This document shows positions 1-8,697 of a DNA stretch of 57,078 nucleotides, piece after piece; within the stretch, counting starts at the first letter, position 1; each line of letters opens with the position of its first letter. The position numbers were made by a program, and so were the translations under genes. The DNA lies in NCBI RefSeq assembly GCF_947498095.1, contig NZ_CANMJE010000016.1, positions 1 through 57,078 on the forward strand, given 5' to 3'. The stretch comes from an uncultured Shimia sp. Lineage in GTDB: Bacteria; Pseudomonadota; Alphaproteobacteria; Rhodobacterales; Rhodobacteraceae. The notes beneath the pieces were generated by a model. It made no database searches and was not told the origin of the DNA. It worked only from the letters and a program-made list of their open reading frames with translations.

Positions 1-797
1 TCGTATTCCTGAACAAAGTTGATCAGGTTGACGACGAAGAGCTGCTGGAACTGGTCGAAATGGAAGTCCGCGAACTGTTGACCGAATACGACTATCCTGG
101 TGATGACATTCCGATCATCGCAGGCTCGGCTCTGGCCGCTCTGGAAGACCGTGACGACAACATCGGCAAAGAGAAAATTGCTGAGCTGATGGCCGCCGTT
201 GACGCGTATATCCCACAGCCTCCACGTGCCGTGGATGAGCCGTTCCTGATGCCGATCGAAGACGTGTTCTCGATCTCGGGTCGTGGTACTGTTGTGACTG
301 GCCGTGTTGAGCGTGGCGTGATCAATGTTGGCGACAACATCGAAATCGTTGGCATCAAAGACACCCAGACCACCACCTGTACCGGTGTTGAAATGTTCCG
401 CAAGCTGCTGGATCGCGGTGAAGCTGGCGACAACATCGGCGCTCTCTTGCGTGGTATCGACCGTGAAGCGGTTGAGCGTGGTCAGGTTCTCTGCGCGCCG
501 GGTTCTGTGAACCCGCACACCAAGTTCGAAGCCGAAGCCTATATCCTGACCAAGGATGAAGGTGGCCGTCACACGCCGTTCTTCGCGAACTACCGTCCAC
601 AGTTCTACTTCCGGACCACCGACGTGACCGGCACGGTTGAGCTGCCTTCGGGCACCGAGATGGTGATGCCTGGCGACAACCTGAAGTTCAACGTTGAACT
701 GATCGCCCCGATCGCCATGGAACAAGGCCTGCGCTTCGCGATCCGCGAAGGTGGCCGCACCGTCGGCTCCGGCGTCGTGTCCAAAGTTATCGAGTAA
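1..797 (+). CDS. tuf: Elongation factor Tu, C-terminal two thirds (5' end outside window)
   Basis: The reading frame enters at base 3 and gives 264 residues. Family length is about 391, so roughly the first 127 residues, with the P-loop and switch regions, lie upstream of the window. The visible part starts at the G4 guanine-specificity motif NKVD and contains the G5-like GSAL motif, then the two beta-barrel domains (II and III) that bind aminoacyl-tRNA. EF-Tu carries aminoacyl-tRNA to the ribosomal A site as a GTP complex. In most bacteria tuf sits directly upstream of rpsJ; here about 3 kb intervene and a strong terminator follows the stop codon. Confidence 0.97.
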   Translation, partial: VFLNKVDQVDDEELLELVEMEVRELLTEYDYPGDDIPIIAGSALAALEDRDDNIGKEKIAELMAAVDAYIPQPPRAVDEPFLMPIEDVFSISGRGTVVTGRVERGVINVGDNIEIVGIKDTQTTTCTGVEMFRKLLDRGEAGDNIGALLRGIDREAVERGQVLCAPGSVNPHTKFEAEAYILTKDEGGRHTPFFANYRPQFYFRTTDVTGTVELPSGTEMVMPGDNLKFNVELIAPIAMEQGLRFAIREGGRTVGSGVVSKVIE

Positions 798-821
798 TTC
801 AGGATCACTCCTGAAGACCAG

Positions 822-856
822 AAAGGGCCGCTCAACCGAGCGGCCCTTTTCTTTTG
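822..856 (+). terminator. Intrinsic terminator after tuf
   Basis: A 12-bp perfect stem (822-833 with 838-849) with a 4-nt loop is followed by a T-rich tail. It lies 25 bases after the tuf stop and should end the str operon transcript. Confidence 0.9.
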
Positions 857-958
857 CAGGTCAAAACCCCAAGGCAAGATACCCATCAACCGCCGATTTC
901 CGACAGTTCGTTGCGAAAGTGATTTCCATTTATCGCAGGTTCAATTCATGATGCATGC

Positions 959-1951
959 ATGACTCGAGTCTTGCCATTTGCCCTCTGCCTCAGCCTGCTT
1001 GCGGGTGTGCCGGCCCATTCATGTGGCTTTCACAACTATGCGCCTCAGCCGACGATCGTAGAACGGATGATGGACGGAAGCTCGGTTGTTTTGGCCCGGC
1101 AGAGCCGGACATCCAGTTTCAAATTCGAAGTCTCTGAACTGCTCAGCGGGAAAGTTCCTGATACTCCAATTCCGTTTCTCATAGACGGGTCAACGCGTCG
1201 CAAACTTGAAGCTGGTAAGGTCTCGGTTCTGTTCTCGTACAGCGAAGTGACACAAAGCTGGTCGCGTCTGGCCACGATAGACAACGCCATACGGCCAGTG
1301 TTGAACGACATAGTGGCCAGCCTGCCGGCTTGGCGAATGGGTAATGAGGTCGCGCGTGCCCAGAGTTTCGCGGACTTGTTGGATCATCCCAATCCCGTTG
1401 TCCACACTCTGGCTCTCAGAGAGTTGGACCTGGTTGGGTATGATGTCTTGCGGGCGCTTTCGATCCACTTTGACGCCGCGAAGTTATTGAAAGATGTCGA
1501 CACGCCAATGGAGCAAGACAATGAAGCTATCCAGGTTCTTCTCTTGGGCCTCAGCGGGGATCTTACTTTGGCGACAGACCTTGAGCAGGGCGTATTAAGC
1601 AACCGCCACGGGTTTGGTCCTGCACTAGGGGCCTATGCGACGGCGTGGATCGAACTGCAAGGCATCGATGCTGTGAAAGTGCTGTCACGCGACTATCTTT
1701 TTGACCCGGCGTTTACCCCATCAGCCCAAACCCTGATCGTCGAGGCTCTGGCCCTGCACAGGAACTTCGGAGACCCGGATCTGCGCGACGCGATTTCGCA
1801 TGAAATGGCGATGGTGGTTCAGAAAGATCCCTCGCTGGCGGCACTGGCGGCCCGGTATTTTGCTGGTAGAGGCCAAGGCCTTGAGCCCGGCCAGCAGGCC
1901 ACTCAAAACAGTTTCTCCGCAAGACCAAGCGCGACGAATGTCGGAAACTAG
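959..1951 (+). CDS. Hypothetical secreted protein
   Basis: A 330-residue protein not recognised by name. Residues 1 to about 21 form a signal peptide (MTR, hydrophobic core, then AHS), so it is probably exported. Residues about 40-85 (VVLAR, FEVSELLSG, FLIDGSTRR) look like a small beta domain. The rest is Leu/Ala-rich and helical, suggesting a helical-repeat-like region. The C-terminal tail is polar. The start is uncertain because several ATGs overlap around 948-961 without a clear ribosome binding site; 959 gives the best signal peptide. It lies between the tuf terminator and a convergent minus-strand gene. No function is assigned. Confidence 0.7.
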   Translation: MTRVLPFALCLSLLAGVPAHSCGFHNYAPQPTIVERMMDGSSVVLARQSRTSSFKFEVSELLSGKVPDTPIPFLIDGSTRRKLEAGKVSVLFSYSEVTQSWSRLATIDNAIRPVLNDIVASLPAWRMGNEVARAQSFADLLDHPNPVVHTLALRELDLVGYDVLRALSIHFDAAKLLKDVDTPMEQDNEAIQVLLLGLSGDLTLATDLEQGVLSNRHGFGPALGAYATAWIELQGIDAVKVLSRDYLFDPAFTPSAQTLIVEALALHRNFGDPDLRDAISHEMAMVVQKDPSLAALAARYFAGRGQGLEPGQQATQNSFSARPSATNVGN

Positions 1952-1963
1952 TGCGTCTTACGC

Positions 1964-3499
1964 TTAGGGATCACCGACACCGGCAAAACGTACCCCGCTT
2001 AACGCCGCCATATCCCGCTTCCATGTGGTCACATCAGCGTGGCGGAACTCGGTCAGGCTGGAGTGGCCGCAGGCGCGCGCCAGAACCTGCATCAACTCGA
2101 CACTGGCGCCAAAATAGCGTGCCAGTTTTTCGGCGCCCACCTGAACATCCATACGTTTGCGCAATTCCGGTTTCTGTGTGGCGATGCCAACCGGGCAATT
2201 GTTTGAATTGCACATGCGTGCCGCGATACAGCCCACCGCCTGCATGGCCGAATTGCTGACCGCAATCGCATCTGCGCCCATTGCCATGGCTTTGGCGAAA
2301 TCTTCTGCAACGCGCAAACCTCCTGTGATGACCAGAGTCACGTCGCGCCCGGTTTTTGCGTCCAGGTGTTTGCGGGCCCGCGCCAGCGCCGGGATTGTTG
2401 GAACCGAGATATGGTCGCGGAAAATCAAAGGTGCAGCCCCGGTGCCACCACCACGCCCATCGAGAATGATATAGTCGGCACTGGCCTCAAGTGCGAAGTC
2501 GATATCATCCTCGATGTGGTTGGCTGACAGTTTAAAGCCAATCGGAATGCCGCCTGAACGTTCGCGCACCTCATCCGCAATCTTCTTGAAGTCCGCAGGC
2601 GTGTGCAGGTCGGGAAACGTTGACGGTGAGACCGCAGATTGGCCCGGTTCCAGACCACGCACCTCGGCAATCTTGCCCTGGACCTTGTCGCCGGGCAGGT
2701 GGCCCCCGGTGCCGGTCTTGGCCCCTTGGCCACCTTTGAAATGGAACGCCTGAACCTTTTCAACCAGCTCGGGCTGCCATCCAAACCCGGCCGAGGCCAG
2801 CTCGTAGAAATAGCGCGAGTTTTCGGCCTGTTCTTCAGGAAGCATGCCGCCTTCGCCGGAACAAATCCCGGTGCCGGCCATTTGTGCGCCACGGGCGAGT
2901 GCGGTTTTGGCCTCTTCAGATAGAGCACCATAGCTCATGTCCGAAACGAACAACGGAATGCCTAATTCCAGGGGCTTCGCGGCGCGCGGGCCGATAGTCA
3001 CAGATGTTGCAACGGGCGCCTCATCCAACAAAGGCTTGCGAGCCATCTGGGCCGGCAGAATTTGAATGTCATCCCAATGTGGCAAATCCTTGCGCGGCAC
3101 GCCCATGGCGCCCATTTCACCGTGGTGCCCCAGTTTCGACAGACCGTCGCGCGCCAGTTCATGAATCCGGGCCACTGTGGGTTCTTCCGGTGTCGCCTTG
3201 GCAGCAGGGAGGTCAGACTTGGGTTCTGGGGCAGGGTCGCCCGGCTGCAGATCACCGAGGCTCGCGTGCGTGCCATCACAGAACGGTCCATTGGCCGTGG
3301 ATTTGCATTGGCACAAAGCGGCCGCACCGTCCTTGCCCGCGGTGAACTTCAGCGGCGTTACATCGGTGCCTGCATGGGAGCCATCACAAAACGGCTGTTT
3401 CTTGGACAAGCCGCAGCGACACCAGAAATAGTTTTTACCCTTTTCCAACTCGACCTTGGCGGGGGCTTTGGCGGCGATAATGGGAACTTGCTGGCTCAT
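1964..3499 (-). CDS. Double CDGSH iron-sulfur / FMN glutamate-synthase-like fusion protein
   Basis: A 511-residue protein. The N-terminus carries two CDGSH-type 2Fe-2S modules with 3Cys-1His ligand sets: C27, C29, C38, H42 and C63, C65, C74, H78. After a Pro/Ala linker (about 85-105), residues about 110-500 match the FMN-binding domain of the glutamate synthase large subunit. This part includes a Gly-rich flavin loop (GRGGGTG) and a CX5CX4C motif typical of the 3Fe-4S cluster. It lacks the glutamine amidotransferase domain of true GOGAT, so ammonia-channelling glutamate synthesis is not assured; a related FMN oxidoreductase role is likely. It faces away from rpsJ, so its promoter must lie in 3500-3768. 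Confidence 0.85.
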   Translation of the reverse strand: MSQQVPIIAAKAPAKVELEKGKNYFWCRCGLSKKQPFCDGSHAGTDVTPLKFTAGKDGAAALCQCKSTANGPFCDGTHASLGDLQPGDPAPEPKSDLPAAKATPEEPTVARIHELARDGLSKLGHHGEMGAMGVPRKDLPHWDDIQILPAQMARKPLLDEAPVATSVTIGPRAAKPLELGIPLFVSDMSYGALSEEAKTALARGAQMAGTGICSGEGGMLPEEQAENSRYFYELASAGFGWQPELVEKVQAFHFKGGQGAKTGTGGHLPGDKVQGKIAEVRGLEPGQSAVSPSTFPDLHTPADFKKIADEVRERSGGIPIGFKLSANHIEDDIDFALEASADYIILDGRGGGTGAAPLIFRDHISVPTIPALARARKHLDAKTGRDVTLVITGGLRVAEDFAKAMAMGADAIAVSNSAMQAVGCIAARMCNSNNCPVGIATQKPELRKRMDVQVGAEKLARYFGASVELMQVLARACGHSSLTEFRHADVTTWKRDMAALSGVRFAGVGDP

Positions 3500-3620
3500 G
3501 AGGTTATCCTGACTGGCGCTGTTTTTCTGCGTGTCAGGCTAATTCGGAAACGGTTTTCAAGAAAGCTTCGCCGATTCACAGGAGATGTGCGCATTGCGGC
3601 AGAACATCTGCATTTCCCGC

Positions 3621-3649
3621 TTGCCACACCCATTTCCCCCCTGTATATC
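3621..3649 (+). promoter_or_regulatory. Predicted sigma70 promoter of rpsJ unit
   Basis: TTGCCA (3621-3626), exactly 17 bases, then TATATC (3644-3649). The same architecture precedes rplB, rpmC, rplO, tRNA-Arg and rpmH in this window. Transcription would start near 3656, giving a leader of about 110 nt before rpsJ. Confidence 0.7.
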
Positions 3650-3655
3650 GCGCGA

Positions 3656-3697
3656 GTTCTCGATGAGAACGTGAGGGCGGGATGATTCCCGCCTTTT
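3656..3697 (+). promoter_or_regulatory. rpsJ leader: 5' hairpin plus attenuator-like hairpin
   Basis: A 6-bp perfect hairpin (3656-3661 with 665-670 of the same kb) lies at the predicted 5' end of the transcript. It is followed by a 7-bp GC-rich stem, 3676-3682 with 3687-3693 and loop TGAT, then four Ts. The second has the shape of an intrinsic terminator placed in the leader 70 bases before rpsJ. S10 leaders of gammaproteobacteria use a U-tract hairpin for L4-controlled attenuation; whether this one works that way is inference. Confidence 0.5.
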
Positions 3698-3768
3698 GGG
3701 TTCGATGAGGGTTTCGCGGTGGTCGCAGATCCTCCTCTCAACTCCAACGCCGATAAAAGGCTGACGAA

Positions 3769-4077
3769 ATGCAAAGTCAAAACATTCGCATTCGGCTGAA
3801 GGCTTTCGATTACCGTGTACTGGATGCCAGCACTCAGGAAATCGTGAACACTGCAAAGCGCACAGGCGCGCAGGTTCGTGGCCCGATCCCGCTTCCCAAC
3901 AAGATTGAGAAGTTCACCGTTCTGCGTGGCCCCCACGTTGACAAGAAATCCCGCGATCAGTTCGAGATCCGTACGCACAAGCGTCTTCTCGACATCGTTG
4001 ATCCGACTCCCCAGACCGTAGACGCGCTGATGAAGCTCGACCTGGCGGCTGGTGTTGACGTCCAGATCTCGGTCTAA
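3769..4077 (+). CDS. rpsJ: 30S ribosomal protein S10
   Basis: 102 residues, the normal length. The protein begins [14 protein letters not shown] and has the conserved loop region [23 protein letters not shown]10 binds the 3' domain of 16S rRNA in the 30S head and, with NusB, acts in antitermination. It is the first gene of the S10 unit, with its own promoter at 3621-3649. rplC follows 14 bases later. Confidence 0.98.
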   Translation: MQSQNIRIRLKAFDYRVLDASTQEIVNTAKRTGAQVRGPIPLPNKIEKFTVLRGPHVDKKSRDQFEIRTHKRLLDIVDPTPQTVDALMKLDLAAGVDVQISV

Positions 4078-4091
4078 GGAGGGTATCACAG

Positions 4092-4817
4092 ATGCGCTCT
4101 GGAATTATCGCGAAGAAAGTGGGCATGACCCGCTTGTTCATGGAAGACGGCAAACAGATTCCTGTCACCGTTCTTCACCTCGACGGCCTGCAGGTTGTTG
4201 CCCAACGCACCGCTGACAACGACGGTTACACCGCCGTTCAGCTGGGCGCAGGCTCGGCCAAAGCCAAACGCACATCCAACGCGATGCGCGGTCACTTTGC
4301 CAAATCGGGTGTTGAGCCCAAGCGCAAGGTTGCCGAGTTCCGCGTTTCGGAAGATGCCCTGATCGAAGTTGGAGCCGAAATCTCGGCCGAGCACTTCCTT
4401 GAAGGTCAGAAAGTTGACGTTGCTGGTACATCGATTGGTAAAGGCTTTGCCGGTGCCATGAAACGCCACAACTTTGGCGGTCTGCGCGCCACGCACGGTG
4501 TATCGATCTCGCACCGTTCGCACGGTTCGACCGGTCAGTGTCAGGATCCGGGCAAGGTTTTCAAAGGCAAGAAAATGGCTGGTCACATGGGCGCCGTCCG
4601 TGTCACCACTCAGAACCTTGAAGTTGTGAAAACTGACGCCGATCGTGGCCTCGTGTTCATCAAAGGCGCCGTTCCCGGCTCCAAAGGTGGCTGGGTCACT
4701 GTCAAGGATGCCGTGAAGAAAAAAGCCCCCGAAGGTCTGCCATTCCCGGCCGGTCTGAAGTCGGCTGCAACGGAAGCACCTGCGGAAGAAGCTCCCGCGG
4801 AAGGTGGTGAAGCATGA
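4092..4817 (+). CDS. rplC: 50S ribosomal protein L3
   Basis: 241 residues. It begins [16 protein letters not shown], typical of L3, and contains the conserved extension near the peptidyl-transferase centre ([16 protein letters not shown]). An Ala/Glu-rich tail of about 20 residues after the core is common in alphaproteobacteria. A good AAGGAGG-type ribosome binding site precedes the ATG. The stop overlaps the rplD start by 4 bases (ATGA), implying translational coupling. Confidence 0.98.
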   Translation: MRSGIIAKKVGMTRLFMEDGKQIPVTVLHLDGLQVVAQRTADNDGYTAVQLGAGSAKAKRTSNAMRGHFAKSGVEPKRKVAEFRVSEDALIEVGAEISAEHFLEGQKVDVAGTSIGKGFAGAMKRHNFGGLRATHGVSISHRSHGSTGQCQDPGKVFKGKKMAGHMGAVRVTTQNLEVVKTDADRGLVFIKGAVPGSKGGWVTVKDAVKKKAPEGLPFPAGLKSAATEAPAEEAPAEGGEA

Positions 4818-5431
4818 AACTTGACGTAATCAAACTCGACGGCAAAAAGGCTGGCTCTGTTGAGCTGTCCGAAGACCTGTTCGGTCTGGAGCCGCGCGCG
4901 GATATCCTGCACCGTGTGGTGCGCTGGCAGCGTAACAACGCCCAAGCCGGCACCCATAAGGTGAAAACACGGTCCGAAGTGAAATACTCGACCAAGAAGA
5001 TCTATCGTCAGAAAGGCACCGGCGGCGCACGTCACGGCGCACGGTCTGCTCCGATCTTCCGCGGTGGTGGTGTTTACAAAGGCCCGGTTGTTCGCAGCCA
5101 CGGTCACGACCTGACCAAGAAGTTCCGCAAACTGGGTCTGCGTCACGCCCTGTCCGCCAAAGCGAAAGCTGGCGAACTGGTTGTGATCGACACCGCAGAG
5201 TCGGACGGCAAAACATCCGCACTGGCCAAACAGGTGAAAAACCTGGGCTGGAAACGCGCGCTGATCATTGACGGTGCTTCGGTTAACGAAGGTTTCGCCA
5301 AGGCAGCAAGCAACATCGAAGGTCTGGATATCCTGCCAACGATGGGCGCAAACGTCTATGACATCCTCAAGCGTGATACCCTCGTGATCACCAAAGCAGG
5401 GATGGAAGCACTGGAGGCTCGACTGAAATGA
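4814..5431 (+). CDS. rplD: 50S ribosomal protein L4
   Basis: 205 residues. The conserved internal loop motif ([21 protein letters not shown]), which lines the exit tunnel, lies at about residues 59-80. L4 is an early assembly protein of the 50S subunit, and in gammaproteobacteria it is the autogenous regulator of the S10 operon. The frame overlaps both rplC and rplW by 4 bases. Given the attenuator-like hairpin in the rpsJ leader, L4 would be the first candidate regulator here; that is inference. Confidence 0.98.
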   Translation: MKLDVIKLDGKKAGSVELSEDLFGLEPRADILHRVVRWQRNNAQAGTHKVKTRSEVKYSTKKIYRQKGTGGARHGARSAPIFRGGGVYKGPVVRSHGHDLTKKFRKLGLRHALSAKAKAGELVVIDTAESDGKTSALAKQVKNLGWKRALIIDGASVNEGFAKAASNIEGLDILPTMGANVYDILKRDTLVITKAGMEALEARLK

Positions 5432-5724
5432 GCGCGAAGGCTGAACATTACGATGTGATCCGCAAGCCGATCATCACCGAGAAATCGACCATGGCATCCG
5501 AAAACGGTGCGGTTGTTTTCGAAGTGTCGATCGACGCCAACAAACCGATGATCAAAGAGGCCGTTGAGGCGCTGTTTGATGTTAAGGTCAAAGCGGTCAA
5601 CACCACGATCACCAAGGGTAAAGTCAAACGTTTCCGCGGCCAGTTGGGCAAGCGTAAAGACGTTAAAAAGGCTTATGTCACCTTGGAAGAAGGCAACACG
5701 ATCGACGTGACCACTGGTCTGTGA
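5428..5724 (+). CDS. rplW: 50S ribosomal protein L23
   Basis: 98 residues with the typical opening ([13 protein letters not shown]) and the conserved [17 protein letters not shown] segment. L23 sits at the tunnel exit and docks trigger factor and SRP. It overlaps rplD by 4 bases. It is normally followed directly by rplB, but here a terminator follows 47 bases after its stop and three unrelated genes come before rplB. Confidence 0.98.
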   Translation: MSAKAEHYDVIRKPIITEKSTMASENGAVVFEVSIDANKPMIKEAVEALFDVKVKAVNTTITKGKVKRFRGQLGKRKDVKKAYVTLEEGNTIDVTTGL

Positions 5725-5771
5725 TTGTGAAGGTGGGGTGAAACCCCGACCTGCGTCTTAAGAAATCAAAG

Positions 5772-5803
5772 AGCCCCTCGGTGTGAACCGGGGGGCTTTT
5801 TTT
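5772..5803 (+). terminator. Intrinsic terminator after rplW
   Basis: AGCCCC (5772-5777) pairs with GGGGCT (5792-5797); the stem is extended inward by CGGT/ACCG. A run of six or seven Ts follows. It closes the rpsJ-rplC-rplD-rplW transcript in the middle of what is one operon in most bacteria. Confidence 0.9.
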
Positions 5804-6052
5804 CGGCCGTACTTTCGATCTTTCGGATGCAACTGATTGTGGCGAAGTCTTCTAAATAAGATTTGCAACACGGCAGTAAGGCACGAAACAGCGGCCTTTT
5901 GGCCGGTCGTGCCAGCGCCGCCCCATGGGGGCGGGTCGGCGCTGGCACGTGGTAAATCTTACAGTCTACCCCGTCCGCCTCGCACGGGCTTTGCCAAAAA
6001 CTGTGTCTCGGGCAATGATGCTGCTATTAGGCAGCTCCGGGAGGTTTGGGCT
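5804..6052. other. Non-coding gap with long palindrome before the sulfotransferase gene
   Basis: No convincing gene is seen here. The in-frame extension of the downstream gene into this stretch lacks family resemblance and runs through the palindrome, so it is not taken as coding. The only structure is the inverted repeat at 5908-5949. Confidence 0.5.
5908..5949. repeat. Long palindrome (13-bp perfect arms)
   Basis: Arms 5908-5920 and 5937-5949 are perfect reverse complements (CGTGCCAGCGCCG type). The centre contains a second palindrome, CCCCATGGGG (5921-5930). There is no T tract, so it is not a typical terminator. It resembles a REP-like or protein-binding palindrome. Confidence 0.7.
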
Positions 6053-6859
6053 TTGTTCATTTCATCAAATCTCGTTTTCCTTGAGCTTCACAAAACTGGG
6101 ACAACGCATGTTCAAAAAATTCTGGATGAGGTTTTGGACGGCGATATCCGCGGCAAGCACAACCAACTTAAGCGCACCGTGTTCGATCAGAACACGCTCT
6201 ACCTCGGGTCGATCTGGAATCCGTGGGCGTGGTACTGCTCGCTTTGGTCCTATGGCTGCGATTCTGCCGGGATGCTTTATGGCAAACTGACCCGGACCCG
6301 TCGCAGGTTGGGCAGGCCACTGCACTGGATGTCGCGCCCGCGTGAAACCTATGGTGAAACCTTGCGGCTTCCCTCGAAAGACTGGCGTGAGACCTATCGC
6401 GACGCGCGAGACCCAGAAGCGTTTCGAACCTGGCTCAAGATGCTTTTAGACTCGCCCCACAGACGCGATATTGGCGAGGGGTATGGGTCATCGCCTGTAT
6501 CCAGTGTCTGTGGGTTGATGACTTATCGGTATCTTAGGTTGTTTTGCACGTTTAGGGGCGAAGATGCGGCCCTGAAAAAATTGCTCTCAGCGCAAGAGGT
6601 TGAGCGTTACGAGCAGCAAAACAATTTCATCACCCACTTTGTCAGGACCGAGAGTCTGGAGCGTGATCTGTTCGCGATCTTATCCGAGAGCGGTATCACG
6701 CTGTCTGACGCGGCAGAAGACAAGGTTTTGAACATGCCAAAGACGAACAGTTCAGTACGCCCCCTTGGCCTTGCCGACTATTACGACGAAGAAACGGCTG
6801 CACTCGTGGCGCGCAAAGACTGGATCCTGATCGACAAGTTTGGCTATCGTCTTGAGTGA
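6053..6859 (+). CDS. Sulfotransferase family protein (PAPS-binding)
   Basis: 268 residues from a TTG start. TTG at 6053 is chosen because GGGAGG lies 8 bases upstream and translation then begins directly before the fold (MFISSNLVFLELHKTGTTHV). LELHKTGTTHVQ at residues 10-21 is the 5'-phosphosulfate-binding loop of sulfotransferases. The product probably transfers sulfate from PAPS to an unknown acceptor, perhaps a glycan or envelope compound. The rest is basic and aromatic-rich. The gene lies between rplW and rplB, convergent with the following dioxygenase gene, and is not part of the ribosomal transcripts. Confidence 0.75.
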   Translation: MFISSNLVFLELHKTGTTHVQKILDEVLDGDIRGKHNQLKRTVFDQNTLYLGSIWNPWAWYCSLWSYGCDSAGMLYGKLTRTRRRLGRPLHWMSRPRETYGETLRLPSKDWRETYRDARDPEAFRTWLKMLLDSPHRRDIGEGYGSSPVSSVCGLMTYRYLRLFCTFRGEDAALKKLLSAQEVERYEQQNNFITHFVRTESLERDLFAILSESGITLSDAAEDKVLNMPKTNSSVRPLGLADYYDEETAALVARKDWILIDKFGYRLE

Positions 6860-6881
6860 GCGCAGCTGGGGCGGTTTTGAC

Positions 6882-7661
6882 TTATCCCGTGCGCCCATAA
6901 AACGTCATCCGCGCTTCCTCTGACAGGGACACGCCCGGTTCCGAGTTATAGGCCAGCACGGCCAGCATGCGGGTGCGGTCTCCTTCGTTTGGCGCAACCC
7001 GGTGCATTGAGTTGCGGCCCCGGAAGAACACGAGCGTTCCAGCCTCGGCGATCAGTTCTTTCACAGGAGTCTTGCCGTCCAGAATATCCCCGACAGCGTC
7101 AAAGTTCATGTCGCCCGCATCTGCGTCGCGGACGTTCTCCACATACTCAAATTGCCCACCTTTTTCCGGCGCCTGAACCATTAGTGTGATGGCAAAGGAC
7201 GAGTTATCAAAATGCCAGCCCAATTCTTGGCCCGTGCGGGCAAAGTGCAGGTTGATCGACGACAGGGGGTCGGCATAAGGGTACAGCGCGGCCTCGCCCA
7301 GCACATGACAGAGAAACCCCTGAAACACGTCTGACTCATACAAGATCCGCAGGGCGGACTCGGTGGGGATCAGATCATCTGTGATACAGCCTTTGGACGA
7401 GGTGACCATGCGGTTGCGCGGGTGGTTCGGGCCATAGGCCGGATCGGGCGCGCTGAGGTACACCGTGTGCTGTTCGGTCTTGGCATAGACCTTGTCCTCA
7501 TTCGCATGTCCTTCGGCGCGCATCGTGGCGATCGCCCCCTCGCGTACGAAGCCTGGCATCGACAGAGCGCCTGTCTCGTCAAAGGTTGCTTTGCATGTTG
7601 CCCGAAAATCGGCATCGGCGATGGGATAGGTGGCCAGGTCGATGATCTCATCCAACGTCAT
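6882..7661 (-). CDS. 2OG-Fe(II) oxygenase family protein
   Basis: 259 residues from ATG 7661, which has an AAAGGG ribosome binding site; an in-frame ATG 12 codons upstream is less likely. The facial triad appears as H150-x-D152 (WHFDN) and H220, with arginines R229/R231 downstream as likely 2-oxoglutarate ligands. The Asp in HxD argues for hydroxylation rather than halogenation, since BesD-type halogenases lose this acid. The substrate is unknown. The gene is transcribed divergently from the neighbouring methyltransferase gene across a 161-base gap, so the two may share control. Confidence 0.8.
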   Translation of the reverse strand: MTLDEIIDLATYPIADADFRATCKATFDETGALSMPGFVREGAIATMRAEGHANEDKVYAKTEQHTVYLSAPDPAYGPNHPRNRMVTSSKGCITDDLIPTESALRILYESDVFQGFLCHVLGEAALYPYADPLSSINLHFARTGQELGWHFDNSSFAITLMVQAPEKGGQFEYVENVRDADAGDMNFDAVGDILDGKTPVKELIAEAGTLVFFRGRNSMHRVAPNEGDRTRMLAVLAYNSEPGVSLSEEARMTFYGRTG

Positions 7662-7822
7662 AGGCGGCCCTTTCAATGCTTGTGCTGCGCAAAGCAAAGG
7701 CTAGCAAGCGGAGGCGCATTTGGAAAGCCGTCAGGTTGGTTCTGCGATTGAAGGTCAGGTCATAGGGGGATAGGGTCTGTGCCAGGCACAGGGCATTTTA
7801 TTTGGCATCAGGAGCTTTGCAG

Positions 7823-8521
7823 ATGGACCAGGCAGAATTTGATCGGTTTGCGGATGAATATGACGCCATGCACCGGGCAAATATCCGTGCCTCGGGTGAA
7901 GGGCCGGAGTATTTTGCACGATACAAGATCGAAGACATGGTCAAGGTCTGGGACCGCAAAAACCGCGAACAGCCCGTGCAAAAGATCCTGGATTTTGGCG
8001 GAGGCATCGGAGCGTCGGCGCCGCATCTTTCGGAACTGTTTCCCGAAGCGCGCATCACCCTAGCCGATGTCTCAGAACGTAGTCTCGAGATCGCCGAGGC
8101 ACGCGGTGTCGAACGCGTGGACACCATGTTGTTTGATGGCGCAAGCCTGCCAATTGAAGATGCCAGCATAGACACCGCCATCGCGGCGTGTGTGTTTCAC
8201 CATATCCCCGCCGAAGAGCATATCGCGCTGATGGCCGAGATCCGCCGCACCCTGCGCCCCGGTGGTTTGTTCTTTATCTTTGAACACAACCCGTGGAACC
8301 CGCTGACCCGCAAAGCTGTCGACACCTGCCCGTTTGATGAAAACGCCGTGTTGATCACCGGCCCCGAACTGCGCCGTCGCCTGAAGGCCGCAGGGTTCGA
8401 TCAGGTCGACCTCTCGTGGCGCATCTTTATCCCTGGCGCCCTGCGCGCAATCCGCCCGGTCGAGAACTGGCTGGAATGGCTGCCGCTCGGGGCGCAGTAC
8501 CGGACTGTCGCGGTGAAATAG
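7823..8521 (+). CDS. Class I SAM-dependent methyltransferase
   Basis: 232 residues from ATG 7823, preceded by GGAG. Motif I (ILDFGGGIGAS) is at residues 55-65, an acidic ribose-binding position follows (ITLADVSERSLEIA), and motif IV-like sequence AACVFHHIP comes next, all typical of the methyltransferase-11/25 group. The C-terminus contains NPWNPLTRK. The substrate cannot be told from sequence. The gene lies in the rplW-rplB gap; rplB has its own promoter downstream, so the two need not be co-expressed. Confidence 0.85.
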   Translation: MDQAEFDRFADEYDAMHRANIRASGEGPEYFARYKIEDMVKVWDRKNREQPVQKILDFGGGIGASAPHLSELFPEARITLADVSERSLEIAEARGVERVDTMLFDGASLPIEDASIDTAIAACVFHHIPAEEHIALMAEIRRTLRPGGLFFIFEHNPWNPLTRKAVDTCPFDENAVLITGPELRRRLKAAGFDQVDLSWRIFIPGALRAIRPVENWLEWLPLGAQYRTVAVK

Positions 8522-8587
8522 ACAATAAAGGCCCCATCGTCTCGGGTCTCAGCTTGTTGTTTCTGCACAAGAGCCGAACAGTTTGGC

Positions 8588-8611
8588 ATTGCCCAAAGAA
8601 ATATGGGCAAT
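8588..8611. promoter_or_regulatory. 8-bp inverted repeat directly upstream of rplB promoter
   Basis: ATTGCCCA (8588-8595) and TGGGCAAT (8604-8611) are perfect arms separated by 8 bases. The repeat ends 4 bases before the -35 of the rplB promoter. It could be an operator, or a weak terminator for the methyltransferase gene, although no T tract follows. Confidence 0.45.
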
Positions 8612-8615
8612 TCAC

Positions 8616-8644
8616 TTGCCCCCCACACCGAACCCCGCTATATC
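8616..8644 (+). promoter_or_regulatory. Predicted sigma70 promoter of rplB unit
   Basis: TTGCCC (8616-8621), 17 bases, TATATC (8639-8644), nearly the same as the rpsJ promoter. It explains how rplB to rplP are expressed after the terminator at 5772-5803. The predicted leader is about 140 nt. Confidence 0.7.
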
Positions 8645-8697
8645 CCGCCAGTCGGCTGGCCTCAGATTCGTTCTGGGGCCGGTTGTGCATTTAATCG

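Noticed and set aside
5837..6052. N-terminal extension of the sulfotransferase to an upstream ATG
   Set aside because: The extension crosses a long palindrome and lacks family similarity; TTG 6053 has GGGAGG at good spacing directly before the conserved fold.
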